A DNA stretch of 64,000 nucleotides from Cryptomeria japonica (taxonomy: Eukaryota > Streptophyta > Pinopsida > Cupressales > Cupressaceae), in NCBI RefSeq assembly GCF_030272615.1, contig NC_081415.1, positions 269,003,425 to 269,067,424 on the forward strand, given 5' to 3'. Below are positions 46,617 to 58,196 of this stretch, piece by piece. A program made the position numbers and the translations under genes. The first letter of the stretch is position 1. Each line of letters starts with the position of its first letter. The notes under the pieces are model-generated. The model searched no databases. It saw nothing but the letters and a program-made list of their open reading frames with translations, and was not told the origin of the DNA.

Positions 46617-47813
46617 TGTAAAGTGGTGAAAAATTAGGTTTTCCACCACAAGAAGGATGAAAACCACTAATTTTTGCTTTGGGACCAATTACATTTAAAA
46701 GAGGGTTTGAATCCAATAGATTTAGTCACAAACCAGCAAGGACAAGGGCTGAAAATATTGATTGGATTCAAAGTGTGAATTGGTTTACCCTTTTTTGTGA
46801 GTTGAATTGCTGAAATTAGGGTAAAGTGCTGAACATGAGAATAAAACACAGAAACAGTGAGCTACAATTATCGGATTGAGGCACACACCTAGATCTGAGA
46901 AACATAAGCAGACTCGGATTTGATCCCTGAAGGAGCTCCTGATTTTTCGGGACTGTGGCGAAATTAGCCTTGGCCCTCCGAACTTTTCGCACACCAAAGG
47001 GGGATTGATCTGTCACTGTTAATAATGCTTGTTTTGAAGATCGCAACTTTGTACCTGTTTCCTGCACAAAAAGAAGGGGAAATAGGTTGGGAATAGGGGT
47101 TTGCCTAAGTCAAACCCTGGTTGAGGAAATCAACTTTGAATGAAATGTTGCAAATACTGAAATAAATAATGAAAAGATATACCTCAGATCTGCAATGACT
47201 GATATTGATGCCTTTCTTCTTGAATGTAATCACATATGATGTATGAAATGGAATGGATATGAAAAACCCTGATCACACACACATATGCTTGCATATGATT
47301 GATGCAATGTTGCTCCCTAATTGATGAATGAAGAATGCAACCTTGAAGACCTCTAGAAATGCTTGATGATGAATACTTGAATGCTTGAATGCCTTGTGAT
47401 TATAATTTCGCCCTTCTATCTTCCTTGTATCTCTATCTATCTTCTCAAAATGAGGGGAAAGCATCCTTATATACTTGCCCGTCGAAAAACATGATAATTT
47501 TCTGACATAGGCCGACATGGGGCTAGGTTTCCCGCTCAAATTTGGAAATGCTCAAGGGGTTCAAAGGGGGGCCCAAATAGGGAGGACCAAGGTGTGGCAC
47601 CATGGTCCCAATGAGGACCAAGGTGACACGCCCTGGTCCCACCCCATTTTAGGGCTGGAATTAAGGGGCCACGTGATGTATAAAGTGAAAATAAGGCCAT
47701 ATTTGCATGATGTAAGCATAATTAGGTCTTAATTAAGCATTGGGGTACAAACACTAAGGTGAGGGCTCCAAATGTGAACCAAATTGTAAGGGAGTACAAT
47801 TTAGGATGCTACA
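46617..47813 (-). mobile_element. Solo LTR of the element A family
   Basis: TGTAAAG to GCTACA, 1,197 bp, the same length and ends as the element A LTR. Shared landmarks are the GGGACTGTGGCG-type block (46950), AATAGGGGTTTGCC, CTTGAATGCTTGAATGC and a two-unit 31-bp hairpin minisatellite (47584-47639). The flanking 5-mers are GGTTA (46612-46616) and AGTTA (47814-47818), a TSD with one mismatch. No internal sequence remains, as expected after recombination between LTRs. Confidence 0.85.
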
Positions 47814-47818
47814 AGTTA

Positions 47819-48948
47819 AAACTTAATCTGTTGCATTGCCAACATTTGGTGCTCTTTGCAAGTGTGAATTCCTAGTGTGCATATTTTAATATCCATGACC
47901 AATAAGCCTATAGACAAAGTGAGAAAATAAGTAATGCTTATTTGTCCGCATAGCCTAGACTGTGAATGCCAAAGCAAGAGTGAGTAGTATCATGACTCTA
48001 TCATCATGTACACTAGTTACAGTTGAAGCTAATAAAACATGACGACCCTGGTAGCTCAAATGAGTTGGAACAATATAGTAATCAGTAGTTACCCTAGTCT
48101 ATCCATGATATGCAGGGCACCTAAATAGAAACTAAACCTATGGATGGTGGAATGATTAAGAGAGAAAATAAAAGACTAAACACATTATTTGACAACAATC
48201 TGTGAGAGGAATAGCACAAGATTCCATTTTAGGTGTCACTAGTGACTTAAGCGGGAAAAAATGAACAAAATACTTGATACAGATACATAAACAAACCAGA
48301 GTAAAAAAGGAGATTTATTTATTTTGGCTATGACCACTGCATTATGCTCTTGAAAGTAGGAATAAGCAGCTATTATATTTTATAAAAACATGGGTAGATT
48401 TTAAGTTTTAAACCCACAAGGAGGCTGGCATAATAACGTAAAGTTATTCTATCACAATTTATCTGTGTGGATTCTAGATCCTACAATCCATTAGAGAACT
48501 TATATTTGTAATTGCAATTGGTGCCTATATGATACCTGTTTGAGGATGCCCTAAAACAGGTAGGCTAGGTAGTAGCTCATGACAGCCTATACTCTTATTT
48601 CATTTCTCTAGAGAGTTTCACATTGCGTTGCATGCCTTAATAAAACCTAACTACTAATATATACTTAATGATTTCTGTTTAGCAGTTTGTGCTGCTACGT
48701 GCCTCCTCCCCTTCTTGGTGAAAATTTTTGTGCCTCTCCAAGATTCACAAAACATTTTGTTTTGTACGTGTTCACTTTCTTTATAGAGTTGCAAGTTGGC
48801 TCATAAAATTTTACAATTTCTCACATTTCTCTACTCTACTTTTCAGCTAGTCAAGATTAATTTCTCTTGGGTCGATCAAATCAGTAATTTACTTTGCTTT
48901 TGCTTACATGATTCTACCTTTATTCATCTAGGCACGATTAATTCAGAT
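47819..48948. other. Spacer between solo LTR and element D
   Basis: No supported gene or repeat seen. It could be intronic DNA of the OZ-like gene. Confidence 0.45.
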
Positions 48949-48953
48949 GGATA

Positions 48954-51670
48954 TGTTAGAAACAATGTACCATTGAGAGGGGGGTGAATCAGTGGTTTCC
49001 AAACTTTTCCTTTTAACTATCCTATGTGAGTATACCGGTTATCAGATCTAACAAAAAGCTAACTTACTGGTTAGAAGGGAGATTGACACAAATGCAATCA
49101 CGCATGAAAGGGACATCACATAACACCAACATATACGAGGAAAACCCAAGATGGGAAAAACCTCGGTGAGAAATGTTGCTGGAGTCTACTGCTCCAATCC
49201 AGCCTCACAATGAATCTCTAATTACAATGTTTAGGGCACCAACCCAACGAGCACCAACCCTGATTTAGGGCACCAACCCAAGCAGCACCAACTCCTGATT
49301 TAGGGCACCAACCCAAGTAGCTACAACCCCTGCACTGAGCTCCAAATCAGTGGTCTACTATGAGAATATTCAAATGCAAAAGTAATAGTCTTGTTACAAA
49401 TGAATTTTGTAACTCTTCTACAAATCTCTCTACTGGATCTTCTATCCAGTTCACTACCGGTTCTTTGCTCAACCTCTCACTGCTGCAACCTTACTCTCTA
49501 TTGCATCTACACCGGTTCAGTTTCTTCTTCTTCTTTGCCGGTTCTCTCTCTGCTGGTTCTCTCTCTGCTGGTTCTCTCCCTACTAGTTCTGCACTCTGCC
49601 GGTTTTGCTCTCTGCCGGTTCTCTCTTCGCTCAACTACTCTGCTGCTCTCCACCGGTACTATCTTCTGCCGGTTCTCTCTTCGCTCAACTACTCTGCTTC
49701 TCTCCACCGGTACTATCTTTTGTCGGTTCTCTGCTTGCCTTCTCTGCAATCTTCTGCAATTCTTCTTCGTCAATTTGGTCACTGCCGGTTTACTCCTCTG
49801 TCAGACTCAATGGCTTACTGCCGATAGCTTCACGGTTACCGGTTGAACACTTCAACCCTGTTCTTCCTCACACTCAGTCTCTTCTTCTTCTTCTTGATGA
49901 GCACTTGACTGTTTTCTTCTCACATGCAGCAACACTCTCCCATTCAGCGGCACCCTTCTCTGATTTTGGCTTGCATATTTATAACTTGGTTTTCCTGCCA
50001 AAAGCCAATTCAAATTCCAGGCGGTTAGGGTTTCCTCATCGACCTCAAGGCAAACCAAATCCAATCAGATCTCATGAGATCTGATCACCTTGATTGATGA
50101 ATTGTAACTCATCAATCAATCCCGCCATTGTTGTGCATTCCTGATCACGCCTTCTATTTTTAGCAATCTGCTTTTAACTTGTGGGCAGATATCTTGGTCG
50201 ATCACCAAGAATGGCTTTGTGGTTTCCTTCACTTGCCTCAATTTGCTCAATCAGTCTGAGCTGGATCTCTGTTGTCCTCCTGGCCTCAACTCACAAACCT
50301 CTGCTATGCATCCCGTGAATCTCGCAGTCAACATAAATGTCGACCTGTCACCATCTACCTCACCACTTGACACTTCACCGACTCAACATGCCAACTTGTG
50401 CATGATGCCACTTCACCTCCACGTGGCCTCTGTGTCGGCATCCACCTTTGCAGGATCATCTGTGTCGATATGGATGGGATCACCGACCAACTCCATTACC
50501 GGGTTCATCTACCGGCTTACTAACCCTTCCTGTTAAACCCTTAACTGGTCTGTCATCAACCTTGCACCTCTCTTCTCTTCCGGTGGAACACACAACTGGT
50601 CAGCACATTTGCTAACCTACCTTATGCACATCTTCATCAGATGGGAGTCTTCTGCATCTGCACCTTGTTGCATTACTGGTGGACATACTTACCGGTAAAA
50701 CCCTTGATGACACCATGTCATCAACCTTCAACTATTTCCATCTAAGACATTTGCAAGCCGGTTGCCCTCTCTATCTACAGTTGCTCAGTCTTGCCTTCTT
50801 CATCATCACATCGGATATCATCTCAACCGGTTTGTCAAAGTGACAAACCCATCACTCTTCATTTATCTCGACAACTCATCATGCCTTCTCTGTCGATCCA
50901 GTGCATATCCTTGATTTCATGCACTCGAGTCATCCTTTTGTTATTCACCAGTAGATCCGGTGTGAGCCTTCAAACACCTGCCCTTACCACTTTTGTTTTA
51001 TATCACGGAACTATGATGCACACTTTGCATAATAGGAGATAAGCACCACTTACCGGCGGCAGTGGATCCTTGTCATCTACATCCTGTAGTGCACTCATGT
51101 GGCTTCCTTGCTTGTGCAACATATTTTCATACAGGCACATGTGATCCGGTTGGGGCACACTCACTGTTAGTCATCTCTTCACATGGTGACTGCATCTTTA
51201 TTTGGTGGGAGTCCTGCTGTTCTGCATCCACACAGTGTACCGGTGACCTGTACATCCTTCTCCTCCTGTGTTGATGTGATTTAGGTAACATTCCGCCTCT
51301 TCATCATAAACAACAGCTCAACATCCTGCTCACCTTGCTTGTACACCGGTCCTAAACTTGCTGGTTTGTAACCACTCACTTGGCTGATTTATCTTCTCCA
51401 TGTCAACACATGCTCACTGGTTAGCAACTATACATTGTCAACACATCACTTACCAGTTGACATACTCTCTTTACTGGTGATAGACTATGCTGGTAACTTG
51501 TCAATTTCTTTAACACAAGTCAAACACTAACTTGTGTACCGGTGACTCCAGTGGACATTGTACTGAATGACATTCTCTCTGGTATGCAACAATGACAGTG
51601 CTGCACATACATCTCTTATACCGGTAGCCTGCCTATACCGGTTGATATCAATGACAACACAATGCCAACA
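48954..51670 (-). repeat. Element D 3' LTR
   Basis: Contains a pyrimidine-rich zone (49440-49800) where CTCTCTGCYGGTT-like phrases are repeated and more expanded than in the 5' LTR. It also has a threefold phrase GGGCACCAACCCAA near 49225-49320 and many CCGGT sites. Long open frames on both strands across 49360-50084 come from this composition and are not genes. Confidence 0.88.
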
Positions 51671-51683
51671 ATCTCCCCCTTTG
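51671..51683 (-). other. Polypurine tract of element D
   Basis: On the minus strand AAAGGGGGAGAT lies directly before the TGTTGGC start of the 3' LTR, the usual Copia arrangement. Confidence 0.85.
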
Positions 51684-53153
51684 GCATTGATGTCAACACA
51701 TGTAGTATCCGGTATACTATATAATCTCTCTTCCCCTTTGTATAATCCATTGGTTCTCACACATGTAGTATGCGGTATACTACATAATCTTTCTCCCCTT
51801 TTGACAACAATGGCAAAGGGCACTGTTAGGGTTTCACTCCTCCTTGTATCTACCGGGCACTGATATAAATCTTTCTCCCCTTTTTCTTTATCGGATACAT
51901 CTCCTCCTTTGATAGCAATTGGTACAACTTTTCAAGTTACAACACTTGAGATGGAGGGCATAACCATCAACAGACAACAATTGAGCATACTAATCTGATA
52001 CCAATTGTTGAAGCACTCAATTGCAGAAGGATGTGTTAGTGACTACTACTTACCTGCTGGTTAGACTGCCTCACTTCCTGTTTGATCCCAAATTTCTTTA
52101 GAATCAAGTGTGATTGTACTATGAATACAACCAACCAAAAGAAAAGTAGATACTCGTAATCATGAAATTCTCCTGGGTATTCCTATAGCAATTTCCATCA
52201 TCTGCAGTTTAGGCAGTCAGTACCATCACAAGTTCAAGTATGCCGACTCTGCTTCATAAGCACTTGAACTCCCCCTAAGTCATACATCTTAGGTCCTCAA
52301 TTCCTGTCAGGTCCAATACCGGGGCTCCAATCATCTTCGTGTACCGGTTGAGCTGTGCAAATGTGATCATTTGATGATCTTTCAACTCCATTATATCCAC
52401 CATAGCCTATGACATGATCTTGGATGTACACAATGCCATACAATATCATTATCATGCCATAAATCAAACCGATTAGCCCAAAAACATGCATGCATGCCTG
52501 CATGATCAACAACTGGGCCAATCATATGTCATTCAAGTCTTTTCCAATACCACTCGAGACATAACTTCCTCATTTTATGCTACCGGGGCTAATGCAATGA
52601 TCTCTAACCTCATTGTCTTATGTAACTTGCAAGTACCTGTTAGTATTCATACTGGTAACATCCTGTACATACCGGTTTCCTGTACCGGTCCATCATCACT
52701 ATCGGAGCACCTTCCTGTAACTCCTGACATTTTGTGTCACTTTGCATCTGATTCCAATTGTTAATCTCCATCTATCAACACATGCAGTAGTTATCCATCT
52801 TTCATTTGTAGGTTTGTAGCCAAGGCAACCTCTACACACTTATCTTCTCATATCCATCCTTCATACCGACAACAGCTTGTTCTTCCATGTGTCCTTCACT
52901 GAGGGGGTGAATGATAAGTTCAGTGTACTACTCCCCCTAAGGTACTGCATCTCCTTTAAGCCTTAGAAGATATCACTTGTGCATTGAATGCACAGTGCCG
53001 GTCCATGGTTGCATCCTCTTGCTTCTTCCTCCATACCTGCTTGGTCTCATTCTTCTTCCCATTTTCAGTCTTGGGAGTAGGTTTTACCTTCTTCTATAGA
53101 TTGGTCCTTGCTCTACCGGATTCTTCCACATGACTGGGAGCAGTGCTATAGTA
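51684..53153 (-). other. Non-coding 3' part of element D
   Basis: No pol relic was recognised on the minus strand. The CCGGT motif continues here (for example near 52343, 52670 and 52685). Pol appears to have been lost, or was never present in this subfamily. Confidence 0.55.
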
Positions 53154-54870
53154 TCACATAGCCACCATCCCAAACTCATGATTGTGGAACCTTCTCACAT
53201 ACCGGTTTGACCATCTTCTTCTGGTCATATTGTTGCAATTGGCAACCGAAACCAATGGACCTCTTAATCTTGCAGGGACATTTCTCCTTTGGTTCCATGC
53301 AGGTCTCTGACTTCCATATGCTTTGTATCCATTTCTATGTTGAGCATAGCTGCTATATCGGCTTCCGTGTGACTGCAAGTCCTTCTTCTTGCATTCATAA
53401 CTTCTATGGCCTGATCTATTGCAGTTATAACAAATACTATTTGCATAACCGGGAGAAGGGATATGCATGTATCTACTCCTTGACACATTTTCTCATTTGC
53501 ATGAAATCTATGAGATCCTAGATTATTCCCTTTAGATCCCTTTCTACATTCTTTTGCCCTATGGCCATGACCATTACATGCAAAGCAATAACTAGGGAAG
53601 GAAGATTTATAACTTACAAACTTATTTTGCCATGCATGGGGAGATCTTACTAGTTTAGTATCTCCATTTCTGCTTCTCCGGGAATGGATCCTAGGTTGTC
53701 CAGGCTCTGCAACTCTTCCATCTGTTCTCTTCTTTTCCCACACTTGCTTTGTCTTGTGGGCGGTAGCATTTCCTTGTCCTCTACCGGTAGGGGGTCTTCT
53801 TTGCTGTCTTCTTATGTTCCTGCTTCCAGTGAAGCTATCTTCTCCCATCTTCCCTTTTCCTTTGGGATCTGCATTGTTCCTCCTTGCAACACCGCTCTTC
53901 ATCCCTGTCTGCATGCCTTCACTAGATGTGTTTAGATCAACCTTCTTCCGGGGAGCATTTCTAACCGTGTAGGTTTGTCCGTTGTTGTCTCCATTTGAGG
54001 AGGCAAACTGAATGTCATTGTGGGGGACATTCTTGTTGGTGGAGTATTCACTGACACCACTTCCTAATCCTTCAGTGTCCTTGGCATGCTTTTTTTTTTC
54101 AACATTTTGTCCAAGGCATCACTGCTGCCATCAAATCGGATTCTCACCTTGAGGTCATCTTGACATTTCTCAAGGTCATTTTGGAGAATCTCCATTTCTT
54201 CAAGCAGCTTCTGATATTCTTTATCTTTTACTTCTAGCTCAGATGTTAGATCTTTGCACCGACACACTTTGTTGTCTTCTTCTTGAGTCTTCAACTCTGA
54301 GATACATTTCTCAGATTCTTCAAGGCATTTTATCAACCAGTTCTACTCCACTACAGCAGCATTCTTGAATAACTTGTATTCATTTCTCACTCTACTAAGC
54401 TCTTCAAGAGCATTTACAAGTTCACCTTCAAGATCAACTTCTGCTTCATCTTCTTCTTCACCTTCACTATCACTACTAAACACATCTTGCTGGTAGGAGT
54501 GATCTGCATGATCATTCTCAGATGTGTGCCTCTCATCTTTTGATTCTTGAGCCATGAAGAGGTGGGTTCCTTCTTCATCATTGCTGTAGCTGCAAGCAGA
54601 TCTGCTTTCATCATTTGTAGATACATGAGATGCATTTCTCATTCTATCTTCACAAGCCGGTTTTGCAGTAGTAGGCTCATTTCCATAGAGCTTCTTCAGT
54701 TTGTCCCATAAGCTTTTTGCCGATCTGCATCTGTCCACCTGAGAGGAGATATCATCTGATAACCCACAAAGTATTGCCTTCATTGCTGCATCATTGCACT
54801 GGTTTCTTCTTTCTGCATCAGAATTGGTGGGAAGACTGACTTTACTAGGGCAACCATTTACAACAGACAT
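53154..54870 (-). pseudogene. Gag of element D, broken
   Basis: The N-terminal part (54870-54343) opens MSVVNGCPSKVSL and shows the Copia gag helix AMKAILCGLSDD and SAKSLWDKLKKLYG, then an acidic Ser-rich stretch. TAG at 54343 interrupts the same frame, which continues into a predicted coiled coil (54300-54070: LEVKDKEYQKLLEEMEIL). After a frameshift, basic sequence and a CCHC knuckle CFACNGHGHRAKEC (about 53550-53590) follow, then a second knuckle CYNCNRSGHRSYEC (about 53390-53430). The sequence ends near 53154. A paired knuckle and a TKQVW-type basic motif fit SIRE-like gag. Confidence 0.8.
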
Positions 54871-55037
54871 TCACACATCAAACCCTAGGGAGGACAAGTA
54901 GACTTCCATTCTGCAACTCCAAATGGAATAGTTTGAGCCATCAAATACTGGAGCAGGGATTGATACTAAACAGACCATTGTGTCCTTAAGCTAGAATCTA
55001 CCCAAGTTAGAGAAAGCTTATCACCCGGGAACCTAGG

Positions 55038-55049
55038 GCTCTAATACCA
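55038..55049 (-). other. Primer-binding site of element D
   Basis: On the minus strand TGGTATTAGAGC lies two bases after the 5' LTR, one transition away from the initiator-Met site TGGTATCAGAGC. Confidence 0.85.
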
Positions 55050-55051
55050 AT

Positions 55052-57678
55052 TGTTAGACACAATGTACCACTGAGAGGGGGGTGAATCAGTGGTTTCCAA
55101 ACTTTTCCTTTTAACTATCCTATGTGAGTATACCTGTTATCAGATCTAATAGAAAGCTAACTTACCGGTTAGAAGGGAGATTGACACAAATGCAATCACA
55201 CATGAAACGGACATCACATAACACCACCATATACGAGGAAAACCCAAGATGGGAAAAACCTCGGTGAGAAATGTTGCTGGAGTCTACTGTTCCAATCCAG
55301 CCTCACAATGAATCTCTGATTACAATGTTTAGGGCACCAACCCAAGGAGCACCAACTCCTGATTTAGGGCACCAACCCAAGGAGCACCAACTCTTGATTT
55401 AGGGCACCAACCCAAGGAGCTACAACCCGTGCATTGAGCTCCAACTCAGTGGTCTACTATGAGTATATTCAAATACAAAAGTAATAGTCTTGTTACAAAT
55501 GAATTTTGTAAGTCTTCTACAAATCTCTCTTCTGGATCTTCTATCCAGTTCACTACCGGTTCTCTGCTCACCCTCTCACTGCTGCAACCTTACTCTTTGC
55601 TGCATCTACACCGGTTCAGTCTCTTCTTCTTTACCGGTTCTCTCTCTGTCGGTTCTCTCTTTGCTGGTTCTGCACTCTGCCGGTTCTCTCTTAGCTCAAC
55701 TACTCTGCTTCTCTCCACGGGTACTATCTTCTACCGGTTCTCTGCTTGCCTTCTCTGCATTCTTCTGCAATTCTTCTCTATTGGTTTGGAGACTGCCGGT
55801 TTACTCCTTTGTCAGACTCAATGGCTGACTGCTGGTAGCTTCACGGTTACCGGTTGAACACTTCAACCCCGTTCTTCTTCACACTCAGTCTCTTCTTCTT
55901 CTTCCTGATGAGCACTTGACTGATTTCTTCTCACATGTAGCAACACTCTCCCATTCAGTGACACCCTTCTCTGATTTTGGCTTGCATATTTATAACCTGG
56001 TTTTCCCGCTAAATGCCAATTCAAATTCCAGGCAGTTAGGGTTTCCTCATTGACCTTGAGGCAAACCAAATCCAATTAGATCTCATGAGATCTGATCACC
56101 TTGATTGATGAATTGTAACTCATCATTCAATCCCACCATTGTTGTGCCTTTCTGATCACGCCTTCTATTTTTAGCAATCTGCTTTTAACCTGTGGGCGGA
56201 TATCTTGGTCGATCACCAAGAATGGCTTCGCGGTTTCCTTCACTACCTCGATCTACTCAATCAGTCTGAGCTAGATCTCTGTTGTCCTCCCGACCTCGAC
56301 TTGCAAACCTCTACTGTGCATCTCGTGAATCTCGCAGTCGACATAAATGTCAACTTGTTACCATCTACCTTGCCGCTTGACATTTCACCGATTCAACATG
56401 CCAACCTATGCATGCATGCAACTTCACCTCCACCTGGCCTCTATGTCGGCATCCACCTTTGCAGGATCATCTATGTCGGTATGGATGGGATCACCAACAA
56501 CTCCATTAACGGGCTCATCTATTGGCTTACTAACCCTGCCGGTTAAACCCTTAACCGGTCTGTCATCAACCTTGCACCTCTCTTCTCTTCCGGTGGAACA
56601 CACAACTGGTCAACACACTTGCTAACCTACCTTATGCACATCTTTATCAGATGGGAGTCTTCTGCATCTGCACCTTGTTGCATTATCGGTGGACATACTT
56701 ACCGGTAAAACCCTTGATGACACCATGTCATCAACCTTCAGCTATTTCCATCTGAGACATCTACAAGCCGGTTGCCCTCTCTATCTGCAGCTGCTCAGTC
56801 TTGCCTTTTTCATCATTAGACCGGACATCATCTCAACTGGTTTGTCAAAGTGACAAACCCATCACTCTTCATCTGTCCGGACAACTCATCATGCGTTCTT
56901 CGTCGGTCTAGTGCATATCCCTGATTTCATGCACTTGAGGCATCCTTTTGTTATTCACCATTAGATTTAGTGTGAGCCTTCAAACACCTGCCCTTACCAC
57001 TTCTATCTTATCTCACAGAATTATGATGGACACTTTGCATAATAGGAGATAAGCACCACTTACCGGTGGCAGTGGATCCTTGTCATCTGCATCCTGTAGC
57101 ATTCATGTGGCTTCCCTGTGTGTGCAACACATCTTCATACAGGCACATTTGATCCGGTTGGGGCACACTCACTGTCAATCATCTCTTCACATGGTGATTG
57201 CATCTTTATCCGGTGGGAGTCCTATTGTTCTGCATCGACACAGTGTACTGGTGACTTGTATATCCTTCTCCTCCTGTGTTGATGTGATTTAGGTAACATT
57301 CTGCCTCTTCATCATAAACAACAGCTCAACATCCTGCTCATCCTACTTGTACACTGGTCATAAACTTGCCGGTTTGTAACCACTCACATGGTTGATTTAT
57401 CTTCTCCATGTCAACACATGCTCACCGGTTAGCAACCATACACTGTCAACACATCACTTACTAGTTGACATACTCTCCTTACCGATGACAGACTATGCCG
57501 GTAACCTGTCAATTTCTTCAACACAAGTCAAACACTAACTTGTGTACCAGTGACTCCAGTGGACATTGTACTGAATGACATTCTCTCTGGTATGCAACAA
57601 TGACAGTGCTGCACATACATCTCTTATACTGGTAGCTTGCCTATACCGGTTGACATCAATGACAACACAATGCCAACA
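55052..57678 (-). repeat. Element D 5' LTR
   Basis: Aligns along its length with 48954-51670 but has a shorter pyrimidine-rich repeat zone (55610-55760). Confidence 0.88.
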
Positions 57679-57683
57679 GGGTA

Positions 57684-58177
57684 AATGTGGTGAAGAGGTT
57701 TAGCAATTGTTTTAGCCCACTTCCTCCATGCATAATAAGGACTGCTATTTATTTCCACACGCTAGTCGAACTTTTAAAAGAACTAGATGTCCCGCTCCTA
57801 TTGACAATGATATGATCAAGGTCAAAATAGAGAAAAATGAGTTTAAGAAAGAACAGGATAGAGCAAGCTTTTGCCCCAGTTGATTATGTTACATGTGAAA
57901 AATATGTTTGGTATCCTTGGCTTGTTTTGGAAGAAAACAATTTGATGAAAAATGGGAGGGGTGAGGCACCATAGTAGCAACTGTGGATCATTGGTGTAGA
58001 CTTCTTAATGGTCTCTTTTTATTGGAAGCAGTAAAGACATAAGACTATAATAATCAACCCAATTCATTCTTCTAGCATCCTTTACAATACCATATATCAT
58101 TATATGGTTCGGTTTTTATATGCTATAAATTCCTTTCCTAGGGTTTGCTAAAATAGATCGTGGCAATATCAAAAGCA
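57684..58177. other. Spacer after element D
   Basis: No gene or repeat supported. Confidence 0.45.
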
Positions 58178-58196
58178 CGGTAAACAGATTTGTTTT

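Larger units (their letters stand above)
48954..57678 (-). mobile_element. Element D: SIRE-like Ty1/Copia element, gag only
   Basis: LTRs 48954-51670 (2,717 bp) and 55052-57678 (2,627 bp) run TGTTAG to CCAACA on the plus strand and enclose only 3.4 kb. The PBS and polypurine tract positions fix the orientation as minus. Internal coding is a gag with coiled coil and two CCHC knuckles; no protease, integrase or RT motif was found. Flanking 5-mers are GGATA (48949-48953) and GGGTA (57679-57683), a TSD with one mismatch. Long LTRs, a PBS for initiator Met and the gag type point to the SIRE/Maximus branch of Ty1/Copia. It is non-autonomous. Confidence 0.85.

Noticed and set aside
49360-50084. Overlapping long plus- and minus-strand frames in the element D LTR
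   Set aside because: CTCTGCYGGTT repeats keep several frames open at once; no known domain.
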